Source of the DNA: Roseibium sp.
GTDB lineage: Bacteria > Pseudomonadota > Alphaproteobacteria > Rhizobiales > Stappiaceae
DNA: 63,116 nt
Direction of reading: 5' to 3'
NCBI GenBank assembly: GCA_017643925.1
Contig: JAEPML010000025.1
Span: forward strand, 1-63,116
Shown here: piece after piece, positions 25,401 to 33,630 of the stretch
Position numbering within the stretch: the first letter of the stretch is position 1
Layout of the letters: each line of letters begins with the position of its first letter
Made by a program: the position numbers and the translations under genes
The notes under the pieces: generated by a model
The model's input: the letters and a program-made list of their open reading frames with translations, nothing else
Database searches by the model: none
What the model was told of the DNA's origin: nothing

Positions 25401-26221
25401 CAGATGAACCGTCAGATCAAAATTTCATCCGCAAGCACGCACTCGCCTATTGCGCGGCCAATGGCTGCGATCTGGAAGCAGCGGCGTATCGTGTCTTCTC
25501 CAACGCGGATGGAGCCTACGGGTCAAATGTCAACATGCTGATCGGATCGTCAGCCTGGACCGATGACGAGGAAATTGCCGAAACCTACACCAGTCGGAAA
25601 AGCTTTGCGATCAACCGCAGGGGCAAGACCACCCGGCAAGCGGAATTGCTCAATGCCATTCTCGGCGACGTCGACATGGCCTACCAGAATCTGGAGTCCG
25701 TCGAGATCGGGGTCACCACGATCGAGCAGTATTTCGACACGCTGGGCGGTCTTTCCAAGGCCGTTTCAAAAGCCCAGGGTGGCGCTACCCTGCCGGTCTA
25801 TATCTCGGACCAGACGCAGGGCGATGCCAAGGTCAGGACGCTGGGTGAACAGGTGGCGTTGGAAACCCGGACCCGTACGCTCAATCCGAAGTGGTTCGAG
25901 GGCATGCTGCAGCATGGCTACGAAGGCGTGCGCCATATCGAGGCAAATGTGACCAACACGCTCGGCTGGTCGGCAACGACCGGCGGTGTCGATCCCTGGG
26001 TCTATCAGAAGATCACCGAGACCTACGTTCTGGACGAAGACATGCGCCGGCGCCTTGCGGACCTCAACCCGGCCTCGGCGGCACGCGTCGCTTCGCGGCT
26101 GATCGAGGCGCACGAGCGAAACTACTGGCAACCGGACGCCGAGACGCTCGAGGCGTTGCAGCGGGCTGGCGAAGAACTGGAAGACCGGCTGGAAGGCCTG
26201 GTCACGGAGGCTGCCGAATGA
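22451..26221 (+). CDS. bchH: Magnesium chelatase subunit H
   Basis: The 1256-aa protein is the large porphyrin-binding subunit. Recognisable blocks include VVFVTLDNHVAAAVDDA near the N-terminus, the conserved HFGTHGALEFMPGKHTGLSGTCWPDRLLG block, and the C-terminal region ending with WSATTGGVDPWVYQKITETYVLDEDMR. It works with BchI and BchD to insert Mg2+ into protoporphyrin IX. ATG 22451 was chosen because the family begins there; an upstream frame extension lies within bchB. The stop overlaps bchL by ATGA. Confidence 0.97.
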   Translation: MRKPISPDSGHSIRVVFVTLDNHVAAAVDDARARLKKDIPGLSFTVHAATDWADNPDSLVTCREAIRTGDIIIVSMIFVEEHVKAIADVLEERHLACDAMVCCMSAGTIMKYTAMGRFRMNGEQKGPLALLKKLRGSSSRGGKESGRTAGERQLAMLRRLPKLLKYIPGTAQDVRNYFLTLQYRIAASDENIANMVRLLVSKYAAGDRKSLRSIVSAKPPEEYPYMGLYHPRSTPRVVTELNDLAKIRKANGTIGLLLLRTYILSGDTGHYDGVIAALEARGFNVVPVFCSGLDMRAAIEQYMTDGSGNSTVDVLCSLTGFSLVGGPAYSDAAAAAKTLQKLNVPYLSACVTEFQTRDGWQASTQGLTPIETTLMVAIPELDGAVGSMVIGGRNASAKSKVSCICARQLGNCPSGRACMRPDDERVGLLADRIAAMARLRRTPRAERRIAATLFNYPPNGGNIGTAAFLAVFESLLETMKRLKAEGYDVEVPEDAETLKDLLLSGNADLYGTEANVHATVSADDHVRQEQFLAEIEAQWGPAPGRILSNGRGIHILGRRFGNLLIALQPPFGYEGDPMRLLFEGGFAPNHAFAAYYTYLRETFGADAVLHFGTHGALEFMPGKHTGLSGTCWPDRLLGSLPNFYFYASNNPSEGSIAKRRSAATLISYLTPSITEAGLYRGLHSLKASLDQYRTAAPDARAERERLLDVIRVQAEELDLGGDAKDHSTEDFVQHLVNAITETEYALIPHGLHVAGRGMEQSERADTLTHIAAAMPENERIGDASEICRLIVADDVYTLQKAVSGLEDAARETVRHLKAINENLQSNEELDGLVRALDASFVPPAPSGDLLRTPDLLPTGRNLHGFDPFGIPSKYAQEDGARQAARILERHLETDGKLPETVAIVLWGTDNLKTGGAPLAQAMALMGARPRLDTYNRVCGAELIPLGELNRPRIDAVMTLSGIFRDLLPIQASMLAEASYLAATADEPSDQNFIRKHALAYCAANGCDLEAAAYRVFSNADGAYGSNVNMLIGSSAWTDDEEIAETYTSRKSFAINRRGKTTRQAELLNAILGDVDMAYQNLESVEIGVTTIEQYFDTLGGLSKAVSKAQGGATLPVYISDQTQGDAKVRTLGEQVALETRTRTLNPKWFEGMLQHGYEGVRHIEANVTNTLGWSATTGGVDPWVYQKITETYVLDEDMRRRLADLNPASAARVASRLIEAHERNYWQPDAETLEALQRAGEELEDRLEGLVTEAAE

Positions 26222-27147
26222 ATATCTACACCCATCCGAAGACAGCCGAGCGCGAGGCTCGCCAGGCCAAGAAGCTGCGCGAGCGCGCAGATGGCGACGG
26301 CAGTGTTCAGGTGCATCTCGATCCGACGATGGAAATCGATGGCGCAAAGGTCTTTGCGATTTACGGCAAGGGCGGGATCGGCAAGTCGACGACGTCGTCG
26401 AACTTGTCCGTCGCTTTCTCCAAGATCGGCAAGCGCGTTCTTCAGATCGGATGCGATCCGAAACACGACAGCACCTTCACGCTGACGAAAAGCCTGATCC
26501 CGACCGTCATCGACATTCTCGAGCAGGTCGACTTTCACACCGAGGAACTGCGCCCCGAGGACTACATGGTGGAGGGCTATAACGGTGTGCAGTGCATCGA
26601 GGCCGGCGGGCCACCCGCCGGTACCGGTTGCGGTGGCTATGTGGTCGGTCAAACCGTTAAGCTGTTGAAGGAACATCACCTTCTGGACGACACCGACGTG
26701 GTGATTTTCGACGTGCTCGGCGACGTCGTCTGTGGCGGCTTTGCCTCTCCGCTACAGCATGCCGAACGCGCTGTCGTCGTCGCCGCCAATGATTTCGACT
26801 CCATCTTTGCCATGAACCGGATCGTTGCTGCGATCAAGGCGAAGGCGAAGAATTACGAGGTGCGCCTCGGTGGTGTCATTGCCAACCGGTCACGCGAAAC
26901 CGATCAGATCGACCGTTACAACGAGACCGTCGGGCTCAAGCGGCTGGCGCATGTGCCGGATTCGGATCATGTCCGTCTGAGCCGCTTGAAGAAAAGCACG
27001 CTATTCGAGATGGGCGACGCCCAGGAAATCGCGGCCATCCAGGCCGAATACATTCAGCTTGCCGAACAGCTTTGGGCGGGCACCGAGGCCTTGAATGCAG
27101 AACCCATGAAAGACCGGGAAATCTTCGAATTTCTCGGCTTCGAATGA
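26218..27147 (+). CDS. bchL: Dark-operative protochlorophyllide reductase, iron protein L
   Basis: The 309-aa NifH-like ATPase has the P-loop YGKGGIGKSTTSSNLS (about residues 45-60), Cys ligands in GGPPAGTGCGGYVVGQ and DVLGDVVCGGFASPL, and switch region DPKHDST. It passes electrons to BchNB using ATP. The start overlaps the bchH stop (ATGA), although the frame is open for 109 codons upstream inside bchH. Confidence 0.97.
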   Translation: MNIYTHPKTAEREARQAKKLRERADGDGSVQVHLDPTMEIDGAKVFAIYGKGGIGKSTTSSNLSVAFSKIGKRVLQIGCDPKHDSTFTLTKSLIPTVIDILEQVDFHTEELRPEDYMVEGYNGVQCIEAGGPPAGTGCGGYVVGQTVKLLKEHHLLDDTDVVIFDVLGDVVCGGFASPLQHAERAVVVAANDFDSIFAMNRIVAAIKAKAKNYEVRLGGVIANRSRETDQIDRYNETVGLKRLAHVPDSDHVRLSRLKKSTLFEMGDAQEIAAIQAEYIQLAEQLWAGTEALNAEPMKDREIFEFLGFE

Positions 27148-27163
27148 GAGGGCTGGAACGACG

Positions 27164-27883
27164 ATGACACGGGCCAACTACCTGCAGCGGATTGGTGAGA
27201 TCGAACATTATTTCGATCGTACCGCGCTGGATGCCTGGAAGAAGCTGACGGGGGATCAGCCGGTCAGCGGCATTCGCGCAACCGTCCGGCAGGGCCGTGA
27301 AGACATGCGCAACACCCTTGCCAGCTGGCTGCCGCAGGATCTGACCGGCTGGCGCATTCTGGATGCCGGTTGTGGATCCGGAGTGCTGTCGCTCGAACTC
27401 ATGGCCCGCGGCGCGGATGTTGTCGGCATCGATCTGTCCTCACGCATGATTTCCTATGCCCGGCAGCGGGAAGCGGACCTGCGCGCTGCCGGCAGCTTGC
27501 CCCGGTCAGGCTCGGTCCAATTCAGAAGCGGCGACATGCTTGACCTGACGCTCGGCACCTTCGATGGCGTTGTCGCGATGGATGTTCTCATCCACTACGT
27601 GCCGGAAGACGCCAAGCGGGTCCTGGAAAATCTGGCGATGCGCACCCGGCGCAGTTTGCTCTTCACCCTCGCGCCCAGCTCCCATCTGCTTCGGGCCATG
27701 CTCATGGTCGGAAAGGCGTTCCCGAGGGGAGACAGGGCACCGGCCATTTATCCGACCCATCCGGAACGGCTCGTGCACCAGCTCGTCCAGCATCCACACA
27801 TGACCGGCTGGCACGCGGGCCGCACACACCGGATCTCCGTCGGGTTCTACACCTCTCAGGCCATGGAGGTGGTCCAGCCGTGA
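27164..27883 (+). CDS. bchM: Magnesium-protoporphyrin O-methyltransferase
   Basis: The 239-aa SAM-dependent methyltransferase has motif I ILDAGCGSGVLSLELMARGADVVGIDLS (about residues 62-90) and the N-terminal signature QRIGEIEHYFDRTALDAWKKLTGD. It methylates the C13 propionate of Mg-protoporphyrin IX to give the monomethyl ester, the substrate of the cyclase AcsF encoded 4.5 kb downstream. It begins 16 nt after bchL and its stop overlaps the next start (TGATG). Confidence 0.96.
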   Translation: MTRANYLQRIGEIEHYFDRTALDAWKKLTGDQPVSGIRATVRQGREDMRNTLASWLPQDLTGWRILDAGCGSGVLSLELMARGADVVGIDLSSRMISYARQREADLRAAGSLPRSGSVQFRSGDMLDLTLGTFDGVVAMDVLIHYVPEDAKRVLENLAMRTRRSLLFTLAPSSHLLRAMLMVGKAFPRGDRAPAIYPTHPERLVHQLVQHPHMTGWHAGRTHRISVGFYTSQAMEVVQP

Positions 27884-29319
27884 TGCTGCACGCCGCAAAC
27901 AGGAAGATGATCGCACTCTGGCAAAAGGCCGGAACGCGTTTCATGCCGTTTGCGGATGCGGCCTCGGAAGACGTGCCTCTGTCCCGCCTGCTGCGCCTCG
28001 CCCTGTTCCAGGTTTCGGCGGGCTGTGTCCTTGTTCTTTTGACCGGAACATTGAACCGGGTTCTGATCGTCGAACTCGGGGTGTCGGTTGCGCTTGTTTC
28101 CGCCGTTGTCGCGATACCCGTGCTCGCTTCTCCGCTGCGCCTTTTGATCGGTTACCGGTCGGATACTTACAAGTCGGTGCTCGGCTGGCGTCGCGTTCCT
28201 TATGTCTGGTTCGGCAGCCTGCTGCAATTCGGCGGTCTTGCCATCATGCCGTTTGTGCTGCTGCTCTTGCATACTCAGACCGTCGGTCCCGGTTGGGCCG
28301 GGCCAGCCGGCGCAGCATTGGCGTTCCTTCTGACGGGGTTCGGGCTTCACACGGCACAGACAGCGGGGCTGGCCCTCGCAACGGATATCGTGCCGACCGC
28401 GAAACGGCCCCGTGTCGTCGCGCTGCTCTATGTCATGCTGCTTGTCGGAATGATCGTTGCCTCGGTCTTCTACAGCATTTTCCTCGTCGACTTTTCGCAC
28501 AAACAGCTCATTCAGGTGATCCAGGGAACGGCCCTGTTGACCCTTGTGCTCAACGTTATCGCGATCTGGAAGCAGGAAGCCCGCGACCCGAGCCGGACTG
28601 CTTCCGACAGGAAGCTGGCCGGGTTCTTCGAAGCGCTCGCCGACTACCGCAAGCACCCCGGCACCATGCGTTTGCTGTTGGCCGTGGCGCTCGGATCCGC
28701 AGCCTTTTCCATGCAGGACATCCTGCTTGAACCTTATGGCGGCGAAATCCTGGGCATGAGCGTTGCGCAGACGACGCTACTGACAGGCCTCTGGGCCGCT
28801 GGAACGATGTCCGGTTTCGCCTGGGCCGCCTACAGCCTGAACCACGGGGCGCACATGTACCGTGTGGCGGCGCGCGGACTGCTTGTCGGAATCGCCGCTT
28901 TTTCTGCCATCATTCTCGCGTCGCCGCTGGGCATGGACGGGTTGTTCTATGCAGGCGCGGTGGGAGTTGGGTTGGGCGGCGGGCTGTTTGCTGTCTGCAC
29001 AATGCTTGGGGCAATCGGCATTTCCAAAAAGGCTGACAGCGGCATCCTTGTCGGGGCCTGGAGCGCGGTTCAGGCAGCCGCGATCGGCGTCAGTCTGCTT
29101 CTGGGCGGGGTCATCAAGAATGTCGTCAATGCGCTTGCGTTCGAAGGCGTTCTCGGGCCGGCGATGAACACCGCCGGTACGGGATATCTCTTTGTCTATC
29201 ATCTTGAAATCGGACTTCTTTTTCTGTGTCTGGCGGTCCTCGGGCCTCTGACAGGTCTGCGTTACAGGCAAACCCAGGAAAGTGACACGCGATTTGGATT
29301 GGCCGAGTTGCCGGGCTGA
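27883..29319 (+). CDS. lhaA: LhaA, LH1 assembly protein (PucC/BCD family)
   Basis: The 478-aa protein has about 12 membrane helices. The block LLRLALFQVSAGCVLVLLTGTLNRVLIVELGVS and the motif LLIGYRSDTYKSVLGWRRVPYVWFGS are typical of LhaA. It promotes assembly of LH1 antenna and possibly delivers bacteriochlorophyll. The conserved order bchM-lhaA-puhA supports the name over its paralogue at 14033-15403. Either GTG 27880 or ATG 27883 is the start; I took the ATG overlapping the bchM stop. Confidence 0.93.
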   Translation: MLHAANRKMIALWQKAGTRFMPFADAASEDVPLSRLLRLALFQVSAGCVLVLLTGTLNRVLIVELGVSVALVSAVVAIPVLASPLRLLIGYRSDTYKSVLGWRRVPYVWFGSLLQFGGLAIMPFVLLLLHTQTVGPGWAGPAGAALAFLLTGFGLHTAQTAGLALATDIVPTAKRPRVVALLYVMLLVGMIVASVFYSIFLVDFSHKQLIQVIQGTALLTLVLNVIAIWKQEARDPSRTASDRKLAGFFEALADYRKHPGTMRLLLAVALGSAAFSMQDILLEPYGGEILGMSVAQTTLLTGLWAAGTMSGFAWAAYSLNHGAHMYRVAARGLLVGIAAFSAIILASPLGMDGLFYAGAVGVGLGGGLFAVCTMLGAIGISKKADSGILVGAWSAVQAAAIGVSLLLGGVIKNVVNALAFEGVLGPAMNTAGTGYLFVYHLEIGLLFLCLAVLGPLTGLRYRQTQESDTRFGLAELPG

Positions 29320-29354
29320 GCCCGCACGGCCGAGAACTGAATGGAGGAATTGAC

Positions 29355-30140
29355 ATGACCGGTTCCCTCGGCGGCAGCCTGGATGTCGCGCAAGTGGTGC
29401 TCTACGCATTCTGGATCTTTTTCGCCGGCTTGATCTGGTACATCCGTCAGGAAGACCGGCGGGAAGGTTATCCGCTGGAAGACGATGTCACCGGCAAGTA
29501 CAGCAAGGACCCCTGGCTGTTCGTGCCGGACAAAAAGACCTTTGTCCTGCCGCATGGACAGGGCGTCAAGAAGGTTCCGGATTTGAAGCGGGATGAGCGC
29601 CCCCTCAACGCCAAACGAACGGCAAAAGGGCCGGGCTACCCGCTTGTGCCGGAGGGCAATCCGCTCCTTGCCGGTGTTGGGCCCGGATCATGGGCCGAGC
29701 GCTCCGATGCGCCCGATCTGACCGCCCATGGCGATGCCCGCATTGTTCCGATGCGCACGGCTGAAGGTTTCGACATCGCTGAAGGTGAAACCAACCCGAT
29801 CGGGCTGACAGTCATTGGGTGTGACGGAAAGGCTGCAGGCACGGTCAAGGATGTCTGGGTCGACCGAGCTGAACACTTGATCCGGTATTATGAGATCGAG
29901 GTCGAAGGCGGCCCGGCCAGCACGTTGCTGCCGAACAATTTCGTCGTGATCAAGGGAGGGAACGCAAGGGGCAGGGCACCTCATCTTTATGTCCATGCAA
30001 TTACGTCAGGACAGTTTGTGGATGTTCCCGCACGGGCCAAGGAAGAAATGGTGACGCTGCTCGAGGAAGATAAGATCGCCGCCTATTTCGGCGCCGGTCT
30101 CCTCTATGCGCTGCGTGACCGTCAGGAGGCGTTCCTGTGA
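29355..30140 (+). CDS. puhA: Photosynthetic reaction centre subunit H
   Basis: The 261-aa protein has one N-terminal membrane helix (SLDVAQVVLYAFWIFFAGLIWYIR, residues about 8-31) followed by RREGYPLE, then a cytoplasmic beta-rich domain with the PRC-barrel region. The H subunit caps the L/M heterodimer and gates proton delivery to QB. It lies 35 nt after lhaA; the following puhB starts at a GTG overlapping its stop. Confidence 0.97.
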   Translation: MTGSLGGSLDVAQVVLYAFWIFFAGLIWYIRQEDRREGYPLEDDVTGKYSKDPWLFVPDKKTFVLPHGQGVKKVPDLKRDERPLNAKRTAKGPGYPLVPEGNPLLAGVGPGSWAERSDAPDLTAHGDARIVPMRTAEGFDIAEGETNPIGLTVIGCDGKAAGTVKDVWVDRAEHLIRYYEIEVEGGPASTLLPNNFVVIKGGNARGRAPHLYVHAITSGQFVDVPARAKEEMVTLLEEDKIAAYFGAGLLYALRDRQEAFL

Positions 30141-30817
30141 AACAGTTTGTCACCCGGGAGCATGAACTTGAGCCCGTGCCGGGCTTGCCGGGGACCCTTC
30201 CCGACGGCGAGCAGATGCTCTGGCAGGGCCGCCCGTCCGCGCGCCTTGTGGCAAGGCACGTTCTCAAGAACCGCTGGATCGCCGGATATTTTCTGCTGTT
30301 GGCTGTTTGGGCCATCATTGGTGGTTTCTACGATGGCAGGTCTCTCGCGGGGATCGCATTTTCCGTTGCAGTTCTCACTGCACTGGCAGCCATCGTGATC
30401 GGCATGCTCGAACTGTTTGCTTGGGGGGTCCAGAAGACAACGCTTTACACGATCACGACGAACCGGGTTGTGCTCCGGTTTGGTGTGGCGTTTTCGATAA
30501 CGCTCAATCTGCCGTTCAAGCAGATAGGTGCGCTTGCCTTGGCCGACCAGGGCAACAGGGCTGGTAATGTAGCGATCCAGCTTTTGCCAGGGCACCGCCT
30601 GTCCTGGCTGGTTCAATGGCCGCATGTTCGCGGTTGGCGGTTTGCAAATGTCGAACCCAGCCTGATCTGTCTGACGGATGCGAAGAAAGCTACTGATGTC
30701 CTGGCGCTTGCGATCAGCCAGCATGCTTCCCTGCACTCCGGGCACGCGCGGTTGACACGGGCAGAACCTGTCAATGGCACGCAGGCTCAGCCGGCAGCTG
30801 TTGAAGCGGCGGAGTAG
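30137..30817 (+). CDS. puhB: Reaction-centre assembly protein PuhB
   Basis: The 226-aa protein has a short soluble start (REHELEPVPGLPGTLPDGEQMLWQGRPS) and two or three membrane segments between about residues 45 and 105, with PFKQIGALALADQGNRAGNVAIQLL typical of PuhB. It aids reaction-centre and LH1 assembly. The GTG start at 30137 overlaps the puhA stop and follows AGGAGGC at good spacing. The gene is followed by puhC after 9 nt. Confidence 0.92.
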   Translation: MKQFVTREHELEPVPGLPGTLPDGEQMLWQGRPSARLVARHVLKNRWIAGYFLLLAVWAIIGGFYDGRSLAGIAFSVAVLTALAAIVIGMLELFAWGVQKTTLYTITTNRVVLRFGVAFSITLNLPFKQIGALALADQGNRAGNVAIQLLPGHRLSWLVQWPHVRGWRFANVEPSLICLTDAKKATDVLALAISQHASLHSGHARLTRAEPVNGTQAQPAAVEAAE

Positions 30818-30826
30818 GAGGCGGAA

Positions 30827-31321
30827 ATGGGATCGGTGTCGCATCTTGGCTATTTCGGTGAGCGCAGAGGCAAACGCACCAACACGTTTCCCAAAGGCGT
30901 TCTGCTGGGGGCCGTCGCGCTGCTGGTTTTCGCTGCCGGGGCCATCGTTTTTGGCCAGACAACCGGCATCGGTGTGATCAAGCATCGCGCAGGGGTACCT
31001 GTTGCCATCCGCGACGTGACGATCACGCGGACCGCGGACGACAGCGTGATGGTCAAGGACGCGCGCAACGGTGTCCTGATCGCTGCTTATGAAAAAGACA
31101 CGGGTGGATTTGTGCGTGGCTCGCTGCGGGCGTTCGAGCGCATGCGCATGGTTGCCAAGGTGTCGGAAACCGCACCCTATCGCATCATCAAATGGGAGGC
31201 GGGAACGGTCAGTCTGTCAGACACGGCAACTGGCGAACGGATCTATCTGGAGGCCTTCGGCAAGGACAATGCCGCGGCCTTCGAGGTGCTGCTTGGTCAA
31301 AGGAGAGGAGCAAGCCAATGA
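30827..31321 (+). CDS. puhC: Reaction-centre/LH1 assembly protein PuhC
   Basis: The 164-aa protein has a cytoplasmic N-terminus with basic residues, one membrane helix (GVLLGAVALLVFAAGAIVFGQTTG, about residues 25-47) and a periplasmic beta-rich domain containing DNAAAFEVLL near the end. PuhC is needed for full levels of reaction centre and LH1. An AGGAGGCGG site precedes it. Its stop overlaps the following small ORF (ATGA). Confidence 0.9.
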   Translation: MGSVSHLGYFGERRGKRTNTFPKGVLLGAVALLVFAAGAIVFGQTTGIGVIKHRAGVPVAIRDVTITRTADDSVMVKDARNGVLIAAYEKDTGGFVRGSLRAFERMRMVAKVSETAPYRIIKWEAGTVSLSDTATGERIYLEAFGKDNAAAFEVLLGQRRGASQ

Positions 31322-31623
31322 ACCCGATATTTGCATTCTTGCGGTGGAAGGAGAGCGTCGACTGCACGGTTGAGATCAACAACACGTTTGATCAGCTTGG
31401 AGCGCATGTCCGCTTCGACAACGGCGTTGTGGTGCAGCCGGGAGACGAGGTTTTTGTGCATGGCGCTCCGATCTCGATCCCCTACGGCGAAAGCGAGAGC
31501 TTCCGCCGCAAGGCGACCATCCGGCGCGCCAGCGGGCTTGAACGGGCCTGGACCCGAGCAACCGGCGATTTCGAATTCATGGAACTGTGCGAATTCAGCT
31601 TCACAGAAAGGGCATTGTCATGA
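31318..31623 (+). CDS. Conserved photosynthesis-cluster protein between puhC and acsF, 101 aa
   Basis: This small soluble protein (MNPIFAFLRWKESVDCTVEIN..., ending FEFMELCEFSFTERALS) is predicted to be beta-rich. It occupies the position of the unnamed hypothetical gene found between puhC and acsF in many proteobacterial photosynthesis clusters. Start and stop overlap both neighbours by 4 nt, so it is translated in coupling with puhC and acsF. This suggests a role linked to the cyclase or assembly, but the function is unknown to me. Confidence 0.8.
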   Translation: MNPIFAFLRWKESVDCTVEINNTFDQLGAHVRFDNGVVVQPGDEVFVHGAPISIPYGESESFRRKATIRRASGLERAWTRATGDFEFMELCEFSFTERALS

Positions 31624-32729
31624 ACAAGACCGTATCGCCGAAGGAGCTGGCCGCCAACGAACCAACGCTTGAAAAGCGCGTAGCTGCCCAGAACGACACG
31701 ACACGCAGCGCCATGGTGTCCACCATGCTGACACCGCGTTTCTACACAACCGACTTCGATGAGATGGACAAGATCAACGTCGAGCCGGTGCGCGAAGAGT
31801 GGGACGCTCTCATTTCCCAGATGCGCAGCGATCCGAACCGGGGCCACTTCAAACGCAACGAGGAGTGGGAGGACATCGACATTGATGAACTTCCCGATGA
31901 TCTGCGTGAAGAACTGGTCGACTTTCTCGTATCCTCCCTGACATCGGAGTTCTCAGGCTGCGTGCTCTACAAGGAGATGAAGCGCCGCGGCAAGAACAAG
32001 GAAATCTGCGAGTTGTTCGGCTATATGAGCCGGGACGAATCCCGTCACGCGGGTTTCATCAATGATGCTTTGAAGGACTTCGGCATCGGTGTGAACATGG
32101 GCTTTCTCGCCAAGGCCAAGAAATACACCTACTTCAAGCCGAAGTTCATCTACTACGCGACGTATCTTTCCGAGAAGATCGGTTACGCGCGCTACATCAC
32201 AATCTACCGGCATCTGGAGAAACATCCCGACAAACGCTTCCACCCGATCTTCAAATGGTTCAAACAGTGGTGCAACGACGAGTTTTCACACGGTGAAGCC
32301 TTTTCGCTGATCATCCGCTCGGACAGGCGGCTGCTTGAGGGCCGGAACAAGCTCTGGATCAAGTTCTTCCTGCTTGCAGTGTTTGCGACCATGTATGTGC
32401 GCGATCACATGAGACCGGCCTTTCACGAAGCGCTGGGCGTGGATATCGAAGACTACGACATGAAGGTCTTCCGCCTGACATCCGAAATTTCCCGGCAATG
32501 TTTTCCGCTGGTTCTGGATCTCGACAATCCGGCGCTGGTCGAAGGATTCCGGCGCATGGAACGCATCAACCGGAACATGCAGGCCTCCACCGAAAGGGGC
32601 GGACTTGTGGGCGCTGCCGGGAAGGTCTGGTGGGGCGCGGCCGCCGGACTGAATTTCCTGCGCATGTACATGGTACCGGCGAAACAGAACGACCTGCCGG
32701 ATACCTCCCGGCTGCAGCCGGTCTGGTAA
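31620..32729 (+). CDS. acsF: Aerobic Mg-protoporphyrin IX monomethyl ester (oxidative) cyclase
   Basis: The 369-aa diiron protein has the motif pair E110 with DESRH (139-143) and, further on, the second pair with NDEFSHGEAF. It forms the isocyclic ring of (bacterio)chlorophyll using O2. ATG 31620 overlaps the preceding ORF; the frame is open 11 codons further upstream. This oxygen-dependent enzyme, rather than BchE, is the only cyclase in the window, which fits an aerobic phototroph. Confidence 0.97.
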   Translation: MNKTVSPKELAANEPTLEKRVAAQNDTTRSAMVSTMLTPRFYTTDFDEMDKINVEPVREEWDALISQMRSDPNRGHFKRNEEWEDIDIDELPDDLREELVDFLVSSLTSEFSGCVLYKEMKRRGKNKEICELFGYMSRDESRHAGFINDALKDFGIGVNMGFLAKAKKYTYFKPKFIYYATYLSEKIGYARYITIYRHLEKHPDKRFHPIFKWFKQWCNDEFSHGEAFSLIIRSDRRLLEGRNKLWIKFFLLAVFATMYVRDHMRPAFHEALGVDIEDYDMKVFRLTSEISRQCFPLVLDLDNPALVEGFRRMERINRNMQASTERGGLVGAAGKVWWGAAAGLNFLRMYMVPAKQNDLPDTSRLQPVW

Positions 32730-32739
32730 GGATATCGCA

Positions 32740-33597
32740 ATGAACCTTGCGAACCCGGTCACGGCAATCCTGGTAGCCATCGGCGTCTGGTGGCTGTCGA
32801 CCGGGCTCGTCCTGGCGATGGTGCATTGGTCGGCAAAACGGAAGCTTGAGCCCTGGCAACTGCTGCCGATGGTAACCGTTTTCGGCGTCGCCGGGTTCCT
32901 GCTCATGCTCTTCGGCAGCCGCAACCTGACACCCCTCGGGTCCTACGCGGGTTTTTTCGGTGCCCTTCTTGTCTGGGCCTGGCACGAAACCACGTTCCTG
33001 ACCGGCATGGTCACGGGCCGCAGGAAGGAGGAATGTCCACCAGGACTGTCGGGATTTGACCGGTTCAAGGCGGCCTGGAAAGCGGTTTGCGACCATGAAA
33101 TCGCCATTCTGGTAACGGGCATCTTCCTTTGGGCGACGCTGTCGGGTGGGGAAAACCTGTTCGGGCTTGCTACTTTCGGCCTTTTGTGGGGCATGCGGAT
33201 TTCCTCCAAGGTGCTGATCTTTATGGGCGCCCGTCATGCGGTCAGCGGTTTGATGCCACCTGCGGTTCTGCACCTGCGGAGCTACTTCAACACTGGCCGG
33301 ACGACACGGCTGTTTCCCGTCCTGCTGGCCATCGCCACAGGCCTGTTCGCCACGCTTGTGGCGGGCGCCGCACAGGCCAGTCTCGACTATTCCATCGTCG
33401 GCCATATCCTGCTCGCAACCTTTATGGCCTTGGCGATCTTCGAGCATCTCATACTGGTGTTGCCCGTCTCTGATACGGCGCTCTGGCGCTGGGCGGTGCC
33501 AAGGTCCGTGCCGGCCGAGGCCGTTTCAACAAAGGCAACAGAGCCGAACCTGTCATCCGTGCACGTGGCCGCCAAGGGGCGCGCCGATGCGCAATGA
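32740..33597 (+). CDS. puhE: PuhE membrane protein (DUF3623)
   Basis: The 285-aa polytopic membrane protein has about 6-7 helices and the stretches LLVWAWHETTFLTGMVTG and FGLLWGMRISSKVLIFMGARHA typical of PuhE. Its molecular role is not well defined; loss alters the rate of pigment-complex formation in Rhodobacter. It lies 10 nt after acsF and 33 nt before hemA, the usual order. Confidence 0.92.
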   Translation: MNLANPVTAILVAIGVWWLSTGLVLAMVHWSAKRKLEPWQLLPMVTVFGVAGFLLMLFGSRNLTPLGSYAGFFGALLVWAWHETTFLTGMVTGRRKEECPPGLSGFDRFKAAWKAVCDHEIAILVTGIFLWATLSGGENLFGLATFGLLWGMRISSKVLIFMGARHAVSGLMPPAVLHLRSYFNTGRTTRLFPVLLAIATGLFATLVAGAAQASLDYSIVGHILLATFMALAIFEHLILVLPVSDTALWRWAVPRSVPAEAVSTKATEPNLSSVHVAAKGRADAQ

Positions 33598-33630
33598 CCG
33601 GACCATAGTCTCAGGGGAGAGGAGAGACCG

